Positions 47,095 through 60,359 of a stretch of 64,000 nucleotides of DNA are shown here, piece by piece. The DNA comes from Escarpia spicata (lineage: Eukaryota; Annelida; Polychaeta; Sabellida; Siboglinidae): positions 49,230,725 through 49,294,724 of the forward strand of contig OZ023214.1 in NCBI GenBank assembly GCA_963995525.1, given 5' to 3'. The notes below the pieces were generated by a model. It saw only the letters and a program-made list of their open reading frames with translations. It ran no database searches and was not told the DNA's origin. Each line of letters begins with the position of its first letter. The first letter of the stretch is position 1. The position numbers and the translations under genes were made by a program.

Positions 47095-48358
47095 CATGCG
47101 AAGAAAGGTCGTAATTGCGAGTATTAGAGGAAAACACTGAAGACTAGAGAAAAAGACGACCAATCAGTGTTAAGACTGCACAAATAGTATACCTATAACT
47201 CGGATAGTTAATTATTTTAATCCAATAACCTCATTAAATAGTTTACGGTTCAAATTAATTAATAATTACATGGCACATTTAAATAACTTAAACTAGCAAT
47301 TAACTACTGTAAGTTTATAAAACGAAATATAACACCGATTACTTTCACGTGTACCCTGTCATAATTGTCTATAAATGCGTCTTATGTGCATATTAATGCA
47401 AGTCAGTTAGAATATATACTTTTATTTTATGTACAAATGGCACATTATTTTAGATGGTCGTTACGTTTATAATGGAATCTTATTTCAATTCGGCGCATTT
47501 AAGAGAGACGCCTTTACCCTTCAATGTATAATTATTGGAATACTTACTGATATCAATTTTGAAGAAGGAAAATATAATTGTTTGTGTAGTATGTAACTTT
47601 AAACCTGTTCCTGGCGTATAATTGTTCGCATCGACGCGCGTTCTTATTCCACGCTACGTAACTGTTGTAATGTGAAGTTAGACCGCTTCAGGCGCGGATA
47701 CTCTGCGGGTTGAGTCGGTTTCAGTCGGGTAGGGTATCCACACACCCGATTGTAATCGGGGCTAGTCTGCGTCAGTCTGATGTAGTCCGAATGTTTACGT
47801 GATTGTGACGTCACGTTGGGTTCGAGTCTAACTGTGTTGGTGTAGTATTTACAATGCAGTCGGGGTTGGACTAGTCGGGTCTGCTCTGGTCGGGCAGGGT
47901 CGCGCAAAAGGTGTCAGTGTGTCACGGGCTTTAGGTAAACCGGTTTAACTTGGTGGAAACACAACTAAAATCAGTAAACCGTGGGCGACATTTACAAACG
48001 GCATTCACCTATTGTATTCTTAAACATAAATGGAGCGCAGTTGTACGTAAAATTAATATATCAGGCCCGAAGCGTAGCTTATTGTGGGGGCGCGTTCGAC
48101 ATCTAACTAAGCCCGCCTTGGAGCTCACCGGAACCTAAAATTCCGCCCGTTCAGATCTTCATATGGACCTCCTTATGGTATGTTCAACCGGAGGAAGCTT
48201 TGCTTCAGCAGGGGAATGGGGCCTGATATATGCTGGCCTATATATGTATACAATAACATTGTTAATTTATGTCTTATTAATTTATAGGAAACTATAGCAT
48301 GCTAATTTGATTTGATTCATTTGATATTTCATGAGGTATTTGAGGTTTAGTATGTTTC
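47095..48358 (+). repeat. Composite repeat copy R3, module A
   Basis: Collinear with 52585-54130 and partly with 62095-63110. Shared landmarks are AGAAAGGTCGTAATTGCGAG, GACGCCTTTAC, TGTAATGTGAAGTTAGACCG, GGGTATCCACACA, GTCAGTCTGA and TCACGGGCTTTAGGTAAAC. Relative to R4 it lacks about 270 bp near 47560. No coding sequence is recognised. Confidence 0.85.
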
Positions 48359-48640
48359 TGCGTTCAGAAATGGCGGATATTTTTTTAGTACCGTCACATT
48401 CAATTTCCCCTTATCTTAAAAACGGTGTCACGTAGAGTTAGAGTGTTTGTGTCTACGTAGATATTTTAAGGGTCAAAGATTTCAAATAGTTTACTTTTGG
48501 ATTTCTCAGACATTCACATTCGCCATTTTAAAAGATGTCGGTCGTTATTACAAATGCAACGATATATTAAAAAAATCCACGTAACCCAGAGCAGTAACGT
48601 CTATTTTAAATCGAATCTGTAATTTGCGGGTAAAATCAGG
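48359..48640. mobile_element. Foldback element FB, 5' remnant in R3
   Basis: Starts TGCGTTCAGAAATGGCGG, as in the R2 and R4 FB copies, and follows the left arm for about 280 bp. It then breaks off. The core, right arm and the start of module B are missing; B resumes at about 48760. Confidence 0.85.
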
Positions 48641-48759
48641 GAGTAACTATGACTCTCGACAGGTTGCCAAATGCCTCGTCGTCTAATTAGTGAAGCGCAT
48701 GAATGTATGATTTGCTTACAGCATCACGACCGTTCGTGCTATCGAGACGCGGTCTTCAG

Positions 48760-51465
48760 CGTCGTGTTCGCTCTGCCGACAGACACATTTCGACAAAAAC
48801 GTAAAACGTAACCAACAATCGCAGGAACCACGCGCCCGTAGCAAATACTTCGGTAAAACGACCTCTGTGTCATGAACTTTGCAGCATGAAGTTGACACAA
48901 TATGCTTATGTCTACTCTCATGTCAATATCATGGTGATGCGAATATTATTTTACAATTCTACAGTAGTGTGACTAGAGCCTTTGGATGGACGTGAACTTC
49001 ACTATCTCTCCGACCTTCGTCATTTTGAACATACAACGAGTATCTGCGAACGCGTTATGGTTTTTATGTAACGATGCTGTGTGTTTTCTAACATTTGATA
49101 AATATTGTTATCACGATTGTCAACTACCATAGCATTTCGATAGGAAACGGGCAGTTTTGCTGGAACCCATTTGTTTTAATTTGTCGAATTGCGTATTGAT
49201 AGTTGCGACCTTCTACTACACGAGCTACGCTAACAAAAATTCCCTGTAGCAAGCTTCCAGTCATTGGCGTTCAGTCTTCCGAAGCGCTGGTCCTTATTTG
49301 TTACTCAACATATACCCAACATAATATTGGACGGCTCGTTCCCTCATGCTCCCCCGGTTCCGACGTCTATGAATTGTGTATTTGCATGCGAGCGAGAATG
49401 CAAGTACGTGTCTGATCACAGCCGAATCGAGGTGATTGCCGGGAAATATTCGTGAGCCAACGAGTTTCTCGGCAATCAGTTTGATCGCAGGTGCTTCATT
49501 GACGTTACACGTAATCCAATATCTATCACGAGCTTAGGCAATATCTCTGAACAGTAATTGTAGCCAACTTTGCGCTATTGTATTCGTATTATCTTGGAAT
49601 ATGTTGTGCAGTTCTATTATATTAAAACACTCACTGAACGTTACGTACGTTGTATAAGTCGAAGTTTTATAGATATTAATGTATCTTCAGGAAATATAGT
49701 TGGGAACTTGGCTTATCTGTAAGTTGCTTTCGATGACGTCCATATATAAACTTCGGTGTTGCAACATATTGTGATTAAACACAACAAAATATATCTCACA
49801 TTTCCTATCTGATATTTTCGGTAACACACTGGCACACACGCACACACACAAGCACACAAGCACACAAGCATACACGCACACAAACACACAAACACACAAA
49901 CACACGAACACACAAACACGCTGTTTATATAAATTAACTGACTAGTATTATGTGTGTCAGCAACTAAACCAAACTAGTTAGGTCCTTCTCGTCGCGGTAT
50001 ACTTGGCATTTACATTACGGCACCTGGCAGATTTCCAACAAGTTGTCGTCAACGTAAACAATCGTATAATTAACTGAAACTGATATGACGGAGACGCTGC
50101 TTCAACGAAGAGCTATTATACTAAAAGATGGCTGCTGTTAAACACAAGACACATACACGCGCCGGTTTTGAAACAGGTATGATAATTATTATAGACTTGA
50201 ATATCGCAATTACCTTCTCATTGAAATTGGTACACTATATTCAGTTCATTGATAAAACATTCCAAAAAACATTCATAATATATCCACCGAGATTCACCGA
50301 CAGAACCTTTCATGCAGCGCTTTGTGTCTGATCGATACTTTGCTAACTGTCGATGACGAACAAACGTGCCAGTGGGAGAAACGCAAAACTCGCTGGCTGC
50401 AATGGCACAGTCGTCTTGCTATTGCACAATGTATATTAGTTTACTGAAACGTTTGTGGTGCAATTAAGCACACTTACCGATGTATAGACCATTTTGTTTT
50501 AATTGGCAGATATATAAGGTAGACACAGTAATGTAATGTATGTGCGCGTATGTGTGTGCGTGCGTGCGTGTGAGTGCGTACGACTTGTTTTCTATGGCAT
50601 AATGTTGGCAATTGTCGCGGATAATTACAAACTTGAATATAATATAGACGCAAAACTGTAATACTTGTAATATAAATCACTGAAAATTTGAGAAAAAATA
50701 TATAGGCATATCAGTATTGAACACACACTTTTTACAAAACAGTCGTGGACACGCCTTTTCAATTAGACCAACCAATGTTTTCAAGTGTCATCCATTGTTT
50801 CCTCGATTGAACTATGTACCATGTTCCCTTTATTGCATCAATATCATATTTCGTTAGTCTCACAATCAGTTTGATTAAGATAGTACAACCTGTATTATTA
50901 TTTAGGAATAATACCACGCTATATAACTGACGATGAATGTGTCAGCAGTAACGTATCAAGTCAATAAGCTTGATGTTCTTGACACTGACATTACCGCACC
51001 TAACCGACTTCCAACGAGTCGTTGTTAAGGTAAACAGTGATCTAATCAAATCATGTGAAGAAGACGCTCCTTCAAAGAAATACACCGGTAGACCTACTAA
51101 TGACCTGTCATATTGTATAACACACAACATAAGCTACGGTTTCAAGGCACACTGAACTAAATGTTGACTACAATGCCGTAATGACCTTCTTATGTCAACA
51201 TGCAGACTAGGTTTATTTTATACATAAATGATTGCAACAAACAAACACCATTTGTCGCTGGTAGAAACCAGACAGCCTTTCACTCAGCGCTTGGCGTCGG
51301 GCCACAAATGTGGTGATCTGTCGCACATGCACGCAATCACGGACGCAAATTCCTGCGCCAACGCATGCAAACATAGGTGGCTCTTTTACAGAGAATCCAC
51401 GTGTCACCATAAGGTCTGATCTAGAGAAGGCATCCAAGCGTATGCAGCGGCTCTCGTAAACTACT
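48760..51465 (+). repeat. Composite repeat copy R3, module B and start of E
   Basis: Collinear with module B of R1, R2 and R4, ending in CATCCAAGCGTATGCAGCGG. It has a CA-rich tract at 49815-49920 and a short GT/GC tract at 50536-50580 at the usual positions. Confidence 0.85.
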
Positions 51466-51471
51466 TGTTAA

Positions 51472-52345
51472 GTGCACACACGCACACACGCACACACGCA
51501 CACACGCACATACGCACACACGCACACACGCACACACGCACACAAAAGCACACTCACACAAGCACACAAGTACACACGCTGTTTATATAAATTAATTGAC
51601 TAATATTATGTGTGTCAGCAACTAAACCGAAATAATGTGATCCTACTCGTTGTGGTGTACTTCGCATTGACATTACGGCACCTGGCAGACTTCCAACAAG
51701 TTGTCGTCAACGTAAACATCCATATAATCAACTGAAACTGATATGACGGACACGCCCCTTCAACGAACAGCGATTATACTAAAATATGGCTGCTATTAAA
51801 CATAAGACACCGACACGCGCCGATTTTGAGGCACGCATAATTATCGACTTGAATATCGCAGTTACCTTCTCATTGAAACTGGTAAACTATGTTCAGTTCA
51901 TGAATAAAAGATTGTAAAAAAAACAGCAAAATGTATCCACCGAGGGTCACCGACAGAACCTTTCATGCAGCGCTTTGTGTCTCATCGATACTTAGCTAAC
52001 TGTCGATGACGGACAAACGCGCCAGCGGGAGAAACGCAAAACTCGCTGGCTGCAATGGCACAGTCGTGTTGCTATTGCAGAATGTATATTAGTTTACTGA
52101 AACATTTGTGGTGCAATTAAGCACACTTACCATTGTGTTTTAATCGGCAGAGATATATAGTCGACACAGTAATGTAATGTATGTGCGCGTGTGTGTGTGC
52201 GTGCGTGCGTGCGTGCGTACGTGCGTGCGTGCGTGCGTGCGTGCGTGTGAGTGCGTACGACTTGTTTTCTACGACATAATGTTGTCGTCTTGCTATTGCA
52301 GACTGTATGTTAGTTTACTGAAACATTCGTGTTGCAATTAAGCAC
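51472..52345 (+). repeat. Partial module B duplicate (R3b)
   Basis: A second copy of the 49830-50600 segment, starting with a CACACG microsatellite (51472-51580) and including a CGTG array (52178-52256). The final 75 bp (CGTCTTGCTATTGCAGA.. to AAGCACACTTA) repeat its own 52060-52130. Confidence 0.85.
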
Positions 52346-52584
52346 ACTTAAAGAGTCCATGCTATAATACTTGTAAACGTAGCTAGGGCATTGCCTGACA
52401 TTCGGATTGTGACCTGAGCCTGAGTCCAGGACACAGTTTTTAAATTTATTCCAGTTCACTCATTTATGAGGGAAGGCCAATTAAACCACACTTTGGTGCA
52501 TATTTATATTTACCCACTGTGTTCCTCGTCCGCATCATTCAGTGGTTATCGTATCTTGTACGCAGTAATGTCCCAAACGTATGT

Positions 52585-54131
52585 CCACCGTATTCGAAGA
52601 AAGGTCGTAATTGCGAGTACTAGAGGAAACCACTGAAAAGATTAGAATAAAAGACGACCAATCAATGTCAATACTGCTCAGATAGGACATTTAACTCGGA
52701 TAGTTAATTTATATATTTCAATAACCCTCATTAAATAGTTTACGGCTCAAATTAATAAATAATTACATGGTACATTTGAATAACTTAAACTAACAATTAA
52801 CTAATGTAAGTTTATAAAACGAAATATAACACCGATTACTTTCACGTGTATCCTGTCGTAATTGTTTATAAATGCGTCTTATGTGCATATTAAGGAAAGC
52901 CAGTTAGAATATATACTTATATTTTATGCACAAATGGCACATTACTTTAGATGTCGTTACGGTTATAGTGGAATCTTATTTCAATTGGCACATTTTAGCG
53001 AGACGCCTTTACACATGAATGCATAATTGTTGGAATAGTTATTGATTCTAAATTCTACGCATTACGATAAGATATTCATCTGACTTCAATTTAGGAATGA
53101 CGGAATATTGAGCAACACTAAGTGTGGAATCTCCGGCCTGGTGCTGTACTGAACAAGGTAATTCAATGTTCTGAGGTATCAAGGTCACCAGGTGTGAACG
53201 ATTGATTGGTTGTTTCGCAATCATGGACTGTTCTGTATTGGGTTGTGCGTCTAGAATGACTTACTGCCACAGGTATTATCGTAGTTAGCAGTATCAGTTG
53301 TTGAAGAAGTAAACAAACATTGTTTGTGTACTATGTAACTTTTAAACCGGGTTTGGACATAAAATTGCTCGCAACGTCACGCGTTCTTATTCCACACTAC
53401 GTAACTGTTGTAATGTGGAGTTAGACCGCTTAAGGCCCGGATGCGCTGCGGGTTGAGTCGGTGTCAGTCGGTTAGGGTATCCACACATCAGATTGTAATC
53501 GGGGCTAGTCTGCGTCAGTCTGACGTAATCCAAAAGTTTAAGTGATTGTGACGTCCCGCTGGTTTCGAGTCTAATTGTGTCGGTGTCAGTCGGTGTAGTA
53601 GATACACTGCAGTCGGGGTGAATCTGGACTAGTCGGATCTGGTCTGGTCGGGTAGGGTCGGGCGAAAGGTGTCAGTATATCACGGGCTTTAGGTAAACTG
53701 GTTTAACTTGGTGTAAACACAACTTAACTCAATAAAACTTGTGCGACATTTACAAACGGTATTCACCCATTCTTAAATATAAATGGAGTGCAGTTGTACG
53801 TAAAATGACTATATCAGGCCCAAAGCTTGGCTTATTTTGGCGGCGCTTTCGACATCTAACTAAGTCCGCCTTGGAGCTCACCAGAACCAAAAGTTACGCT
53901 CGTTCAGATCTTCATATGCACCCCTTATGGTATGTTGAAGCGGAACCTTTGCTTCAGCAGGGAAGGCTGCGAACGCAGCCTTCACACCTCCAACCTACTG
54001 GCCTATATATATGTATACTATAACATTGTTAATTTATTTCTTATTAATTAACAGGAAACAATAGCATGCTAATTTGATTTATTTTATATTTTATGAGGTA
54101 TTTGAAGTTTAGTATGTTTAGAAGTTTAGTA
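52585..54131 (+). repeat. Composite repeat copy R4, module A
   Basis: The fullest module A copy, including about 270 bp missing in R3 (GGAATGACGGAATATTGAGC to GTATCAGTTGTTGAAGAAG) that is also present in 62190-62410. Confidence 0.85.
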
Positions 54132-56286
54132 TGCGTTCAGAAATCGCGGCCATTTTGTTAATGGCCACCAACTTCAAATGCTCCATATCTTAATAACGGT
54201 ATCACGTAGAGTTATAATTTTGTGTGTCTACGTAGATATTTTAAGGGTCAAAGATTTCAAATAGTTTATTTTTGGATTTCTCAGACATTCAAATTCGCCA
54301 TTTTTAAAGATGTCGGTCGTTAATACAAATGCAACGATATCTAAAAAAACTACGTCACCTAGAGCCGTAACGTTTATTTTATCGAAAAGTACGGCGGATA
54401 GCAATTACAAAAAATTAACAATATTGACTTTCTTTGACATGCATATATTCGTCATATCTAAAGACGGCACCAGTCATAGTCTATTATTTCCACATCTCAG
54501 GAACTACATGACATAGAGCCACAACTTCGATGTCGAAATTAATGGTTTTTGGATGCGATGCATTGAAATGTATTACTAATGACCTTCAATAACTTCCAGA
54601 TATCCACCAATTTTAAATATCCGCCATTTTAAAAGATGGCGCCGTTCAAAGTATATTATTTCCATATCTCAAGAAGTATCACATAGAGCCACACAGTCGA
54701 TGCGATGATTTCAAATATCTTACTTTTGGCCTTCGTTGACTTTCATATGTTCGTCATTTTGAAAGATGGCGCCTAAAAAAGCTTGTTATTCCCGTATCTT
54801 CAGATCGACATAGTATCTTAAAACCACGAAGTTAATGCCAAAACGTTAGTTTTGGATACGACGACTTTAAAGGTGTTACTTAGATAGTCTCTAAAACGGG
54901 TAAAGTCACTCCATATATTATGTTATTGACGTGACGGCCAGGAATCTCAAACATTTTACACATCCCGCTGACATCCGCCGCATTTGCATAGCATTCCACG
55001 ATGCTCAAGCCGTGCATTTGCCTCTTTCAACGAAACACGATGTGATATCACACCCGATCAGTGCATGGACGACAGGCAATGTCTTGCATTTGTGAAGACT
55101 AAGGACATGTGCAATAGGAGTTGCATCGTCGTATCGGAATTATTTCCCTTTGTTATCACACGTCTTTCACAGCCATGTCAGCGAGCAATACTGACAGCTA
55201 GCACGATAACGTCAATGTCAACAGTACGTATGACAATCTTCTGTCTTCCAGTATGTTAGTAAGAGCTGCGCCATCAATAATGATCAAGTGAGCTTCCCTC
55301 TGTGAGCCGGCAGTGTCATGTGCATCAGATCTTCTAGGCATTGAAGCAGGTAAAACTTTTTATTGAGCTTGATGATTCCGTAGTCTGACAGTGACGAGGG
55401 AGAATGAGTGATTCTCATATTGGAAGAAATCATTGAGGTCAGCGACGCGTATTTGGCTGGTGATTGTTTCGTTAACTGTTTTTGTGCGGTTCACCAAACG
55501 TTTCTTGAAGAACTGTTTGAGCTAATCTTCTCCGCGTCTCCCCATCTTGTTGACGGAACCAACAAGTCCTTCCTATGCCACAAGACGTGTGTCAAGAACT
55601 AGCAGATATCCACTGGTATCCCAGAAAGGGTCGCGCATTTCCTTTATTGTCATGATCTTCACATCTTTGACGAAAGCCCACAGAGCATGCGCACCCAAAC
55701 ATGAACAGCGGTGACTTAGTCCGTGGTTTCGTACAAGAGAAATATGTAATGTGGCTACATATGACATCGAGAAAATTACGAATGTGAATGTTGGATAATA
55801 TAACAAGTTTAATATTTGAAATTGTCGCTTCCAAAAGTCTGTGTTTTGACATCAATTTCAAAGTTCTAGGATACGTAAATCTTAAGATACAGTAACAGTT
55901 ATATATTTGAAATCATCGTATCTAAGAACAGTACATTTTGATATCAACATTGTGGCTTTATATTATGGAAATAATAGGCTTTGGCGAACGCCATCTTTAA
56001 ACATGACGGATATAGGCAAGTCGACGAAGGTCACAAATTACATTTTTTTAATTGCTATTCATCAAGCTGTTCAATAACATAAACTGTTTACATTTGTATT
56101 AAGAACCGCCATCTTTAAAAATGGCGGATGTGAACGTTAGAGAAATCCAAAAGTAAAATATTTCAAATCTGTGAACCCTAAGACCTATATCTTGACATTA
56201 AAACTATAGCTCTACGTGACACCGTTATTAAGATGTCGAGAAATTGAAGTTGGCGGCCATTTAAAAAAATGCCATTTCTGAACGCA
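54132..56286. mobile_element. Foldback DNA element FB, complete copy in R4
   Basis: The ends are TGCGTTCAGAA (54132-54142) and TTCTGAACGCA (56276-56286), an 11-bp perfect terminal inverted repeat. Inside are long arms (about 750 bp left, about 430 bp right) of degenerate tandem units carrying CGCCATTTTAAAAGATGGCG-type palindromes. Left-arm palindromes fall near 54296, 54453, 54625 and 54753. The core (about 54890-55800) is the decayed coding region. Confidence 0.8.
54895..55790 (-). pseudogene. Second decayed copy of the GCDTTS-motif gene
   Basis: Minus-strand blocks in the same order as in the R2 element: GAHALWAFVKDV, DTSGYLLVLDTRLVA, EGLVGSVNKMGRRGED, QFFKKRLVNRTKTVNETIT, LNDFFQYENHSFS, DIDVIVLAVSIAR, HGCERRV, HVLSLHKCKTLPVVHALIGC and CDITSCFVERGK. 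This copy keeps residues lost in R2 (for example GLVGSVNKMGRRGED) and has different stops. The two copies therefore decayed independently from a common coding ancestor. Confidence 0.65.
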
Positions 56287-59200
56287 ACAAAATCTGAAGT
56301 GCCTCCAGTCTTCAAAATGTTCCCTTGGTATGTAGAATTCATGTGCGTAGTGTGTTGTTTGTATCCAAAAGTGCGCAATTCCATCATTTTTCAGCACATA
56401 TCTGCTGAACAAGCCTGCTGTGTTGAACGTAGAAAATGCAAAGTCGTTGAACACTAAAAGGTATTGCAGTTAACTCAACGTGCCTAGACAGTATTACCAA
56501 TCAATCTTGTTTTGAAACTTGATGTTTTTTTTTACCATTTGAACATACTCCGGGGTCGTATCTTCCAAATTGAACTGGTAACGTACTCTTTCGATTTAAG
56601 CGGATATTCCATACATTAGGAGTACTTTATTTGTAACAAGAATCCACTGTAGGGATTTCTTGGTTTTGTCGGTTACGAGGGTGTCAAAAAAATTGCTTCG
56701 TCAAGCGACATGCTTAACAACATCCGTGTAACGTATGGTTCACAAAAAAACGACTTACGTATTTCTACAAATTACTATTCGTTCAGGTGTTGTAATGAAA
56801 ACGCACACCGTCTGGTTTCTGCAGCCGGCGCATAGAGTCCTCACTTGTTCTGTCGGCATTTTGTTTTTTCGCTGGTACTTTACTCATCGAAGAGACACTT
56901 AAAAAAGTCAAAAATGTGACATCCTTGATTTTTCTCAACTGAATACATGACACACACGCGGCGTCTTGCCGACGACTCGCAGATTATTCCATTGAGCGAG
57001 GCCAAGTACTCTTGTGACACCGGTCTCACAAAGGCAACGTCTACATAACAGAAACAGCTGTACAGGCTGGTCGTTGTCACAGACGCCGAGTCAACCGACA
57101 TCGCCATTCTGCTTATCTAACAAAAATCACGTTAAGATATGATTCGACTTCAAAGGAGGTAGTATGTTCCTAATTATTTTCTAATTACTATAATGTTCTT
57201 CAAACTATCATAACTATGTTGAAGGTATACCGCAAATTACGTTCTGCTAGGTAAGCCCGTAACAACATTCGTAATTTTGAAGATACGAGTCATACGAGCC
57301 TCAAATGTTAAACAAAACATCCAATTTCAAAACAAGCTTTATTGACTGCCTCCCTCTCAACCAACAATGGAGTATAACTTACACTTTTATCATTATGGCG
57401 TAACATAAGCAACGCATTGCATTCGAAATTTGATCATCCTGTTTATATATATAATGATTAATATTCAAATTTTCATTAGACAATTCGACACAAACGCAAA
57501 ACGTAACTAAACAATCGCAGGAACCACACGCGCGTAGTAAATACTTCGGGAAAACGGCCTCTGTGTCATGGACTTTGCAGCATGGAGTAGACGTTGACAC
57601 AATATGCTTATGTCTACTCTCATGTCAACATCATGGCGATGTGAATATTGTTTTACAGTTCTACACTAGCATGACTAGAGCCTATCGATGGACGTGAACT
57701 TCACTATATCTCCGAACTTCGCCATTTTGAACAAACAACGAGTATCTGCGAACGCGTTATGGTTTTTATGTAACGATGTTGTGTGTTTTCTAACATTTGG
57801 CAAATATTGCTATCACGACTGTCAACTACCAAGGCATCCCGTTAGGAGACGGGCAGTTTTGCTAGAACCTATTTCTTTTACTTTGTCGAATAGCGTACTG
57901 ATGGATGCGACCCACTACGACAGGAGCTACACTGACAAACGTTCCCCGTAGCAAGCTTCCAGTCATTGGCGCTCAGTCTTCCGAAGCGCTGGTCCTTATT
58001 TGTTACTCAACATATACCCAACAAAATATTGGACGGCTCGTTCCCTCCCCCGGTTCCGACGTCTATGAATTGTGTATTTGCATGCGTGCGAGTGTGCACG
58101 TACGTGTCTGATCAAAGCCGAATCGAGGTGATTGTCGAGAAATATTCGTGAGCCGACGAGTTTCCCAGCAATAAGTTTGATCGCAGGTGCTTCATTGACG
58201 TTACACGTAATCCAATATCTACCACGAGAGTAGGTAATAACTCTGAACAGTAATTGTGGCCAACTTTGCGCTGTTGTGGAATATGTTGTGCAGTTGTATT
58301 ATATTAAAACACTCACAGAACGTTACGTACATTGTATACGTCCAAGCTTTACGCAGCCGATATTAGTGTATCTTCGGGTAATGTAGTTGGGAACTTGGCT
58401 TATTTGTAAGATGATGACGTCCTTGTATAAAATTCGGTGTTTCAACTTATTAAACACAACACAATAGCACAACGCACGCACACGCACGCACACGCACGCA
58501 CACGCACGCACACGCACGCACGCGCACGCACGCACACGCACGCACACGCACGCACACGCACGCACACGCACGCACACGCACGCACACGCACGCACACGCA
58601 CGCACACGCACGCACACGCACGCACACGCACGCACACGCACGCACACGCACGCACACGCACGCACACGCACGCACACGCACGCACACGCACGCACACGCA
58701 CGCACACGCACGCACACGCACGCACACGCACGCACACGCACACGCACGCACACGCACGCACACGCACGCACACGCACGCTGTTTATTTAAGTTAACTGAC
58801 TACTATTATGCGTGTCAACAACTAAACCACAATCATTAGGTCCTACTCGTCGGGGTTTGCTTGGCATTGACATTACAGCACCTGGCAGACTTCCAACAAG
58901 TTATCGTCAACGTAAACAGCCATGCAATCTACTGAAACTGATATGACGGAAACGCTCCTTCAACGAACAGCAATTATACTAAAAAATTACTGCTGTTAAA
59001 CGCAAGACTCAAATACGCGCCGGTTTGGAGGCACGTATAATTATATACTTGAATATCGCAATTACCTTCTCATTCAAACTGTAGACTATGTTCAGTTCAT
59101 CAATAAAAGATTGCAAAAAAACCAGCAGAATGTATCCCCCGAGGGTCACCGACATAACCTTTCATGCAGCGCGTGCCTCATCAATACTGGGCTAACTATC

Positions 59201-60153
59201 GATCACCAACAAACACGCGCGCGAGAGAAACGCAAAACTCGTTTGCTGCAATGGCACAGTCGTCTTGTTGTTGCAGAATGCATATACGTTAACATGATAC
59301 AACGTTAAGCAGGCAATATCATTTTCGTAAGTTTTACAAATGGATGTACAGAAAAGTTAAATAGGGATATTTGCTGGGATTGGTACCCCTAATTATAAAC
59401 TTCAACATAGACGCAAAACTGTAATAATTGTATAATAAATCACTGCATAGCGTTTACACTTAACAATACGATACTTTCAACAAACAACCGGTAATATTTG
59501 AGAAAGAGTGTATAGGCCTATCTGTATTGAACACATACTTTTTACAAAACTCTCTTGGACACGCCTTCTTCGATTAGACCAACCAATGTTTTCAATTGTC
59601 ATGCATTGTTCACTCGATTGGACTATGTACCACGTTCCCTTTATTGCATCAATATCATTTTTAATTAGTCTCATAATCAGTTTGACTAAGATAATACAAT
59701 GTGTATTATTATTTTGGAATAATACAACGCTATATAACTGATGAATGTGTCAGCAGTAACGTATCAAGGCAATAAGCTTCGACATGTTTTTGACATTGAC
59801 ATTAACGCAACTATCCGACTTCCAACGAGTCTTCTAAGAAGACGCTATTTGAAAGAAATACACCGATAGAATTACTAATGACGTGTCATATTATATATAA
59901 CACAAAACATTAGCTCCGGTTTCAAGGCATAGAGAACTAGACGTTGTCTACAATGCCGTAATGGCCTTCTTATTACAACACGCAGACTAGGTTTATTTTA
60001 TAGATAAATGATTGCAACAAACAAACACAAGTTGTCGCTGGCAGAGACCAGACTGCCTTTCATTCATCGCATCTGGCATTGACGGGGTGATCTATACATC
60101 GCACATGCACGCATTCACGGACGCAAATTCGTGTCACCATAATATCTGATTTA
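56287..60153 (+). repeat. Composite repeat copy R4, module B
   Basis: Collinear with R1-R3 module B. It has the large ACACGCACGC array at the first microsatellite position. The second position lacks a microsatellite (59280-59300). Confidence 0.85.
58467..58779. repeat. (CGCACGCACA)n minisatellite, 313 bp
   Basis: About 30 near-perfect 10-bp units. All six frames are open or nearly so, and the Arg/Thr/His/Ala and Cys/Val/Arg/Ala frames are artefacts. Confidence 0.97.
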
Positions 60154-60352
60154 CAGAAGGCATCCAAGCGTATGCAGCGGCTCTCGTAAAATACTTTTTA
60201 AGATACACCCTGGTATATTACAAATAGTTAAATAACGAACCATACTTAGCGTTCTTCTGTTGAAACAACATAATGTTCGGCTTAGCACCACGCAAGAAAC
60301 GCTCGTAGCGTGGTTGAATTGTATCGCGTGTGTGTATTTTTACCTGTGATTG
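60154..60352 (+). repeat. Composite repeat end module E (R4)
   Basis: Near-identical order to 46484-46690 and ending at the same point (TTTTTACCTGTGATTGCA), which therefore marks the likely right boundary of the repeat unit. Confidence 0.85.
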
Positions 60353-60359
60353 CAGGCTT

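Noticed and set aside
58467..58779. CRISPR-like regular array
   Set aside because: There are no unique spacers; it is a continuous minisatellite in animal DNA.
58323..58790. Cys-Val-Arg-Ala and Ala-Arg-Thr-His frames
   Set aside because: Artefact of the 10-bp CGCACGCACA array, open in most frames.
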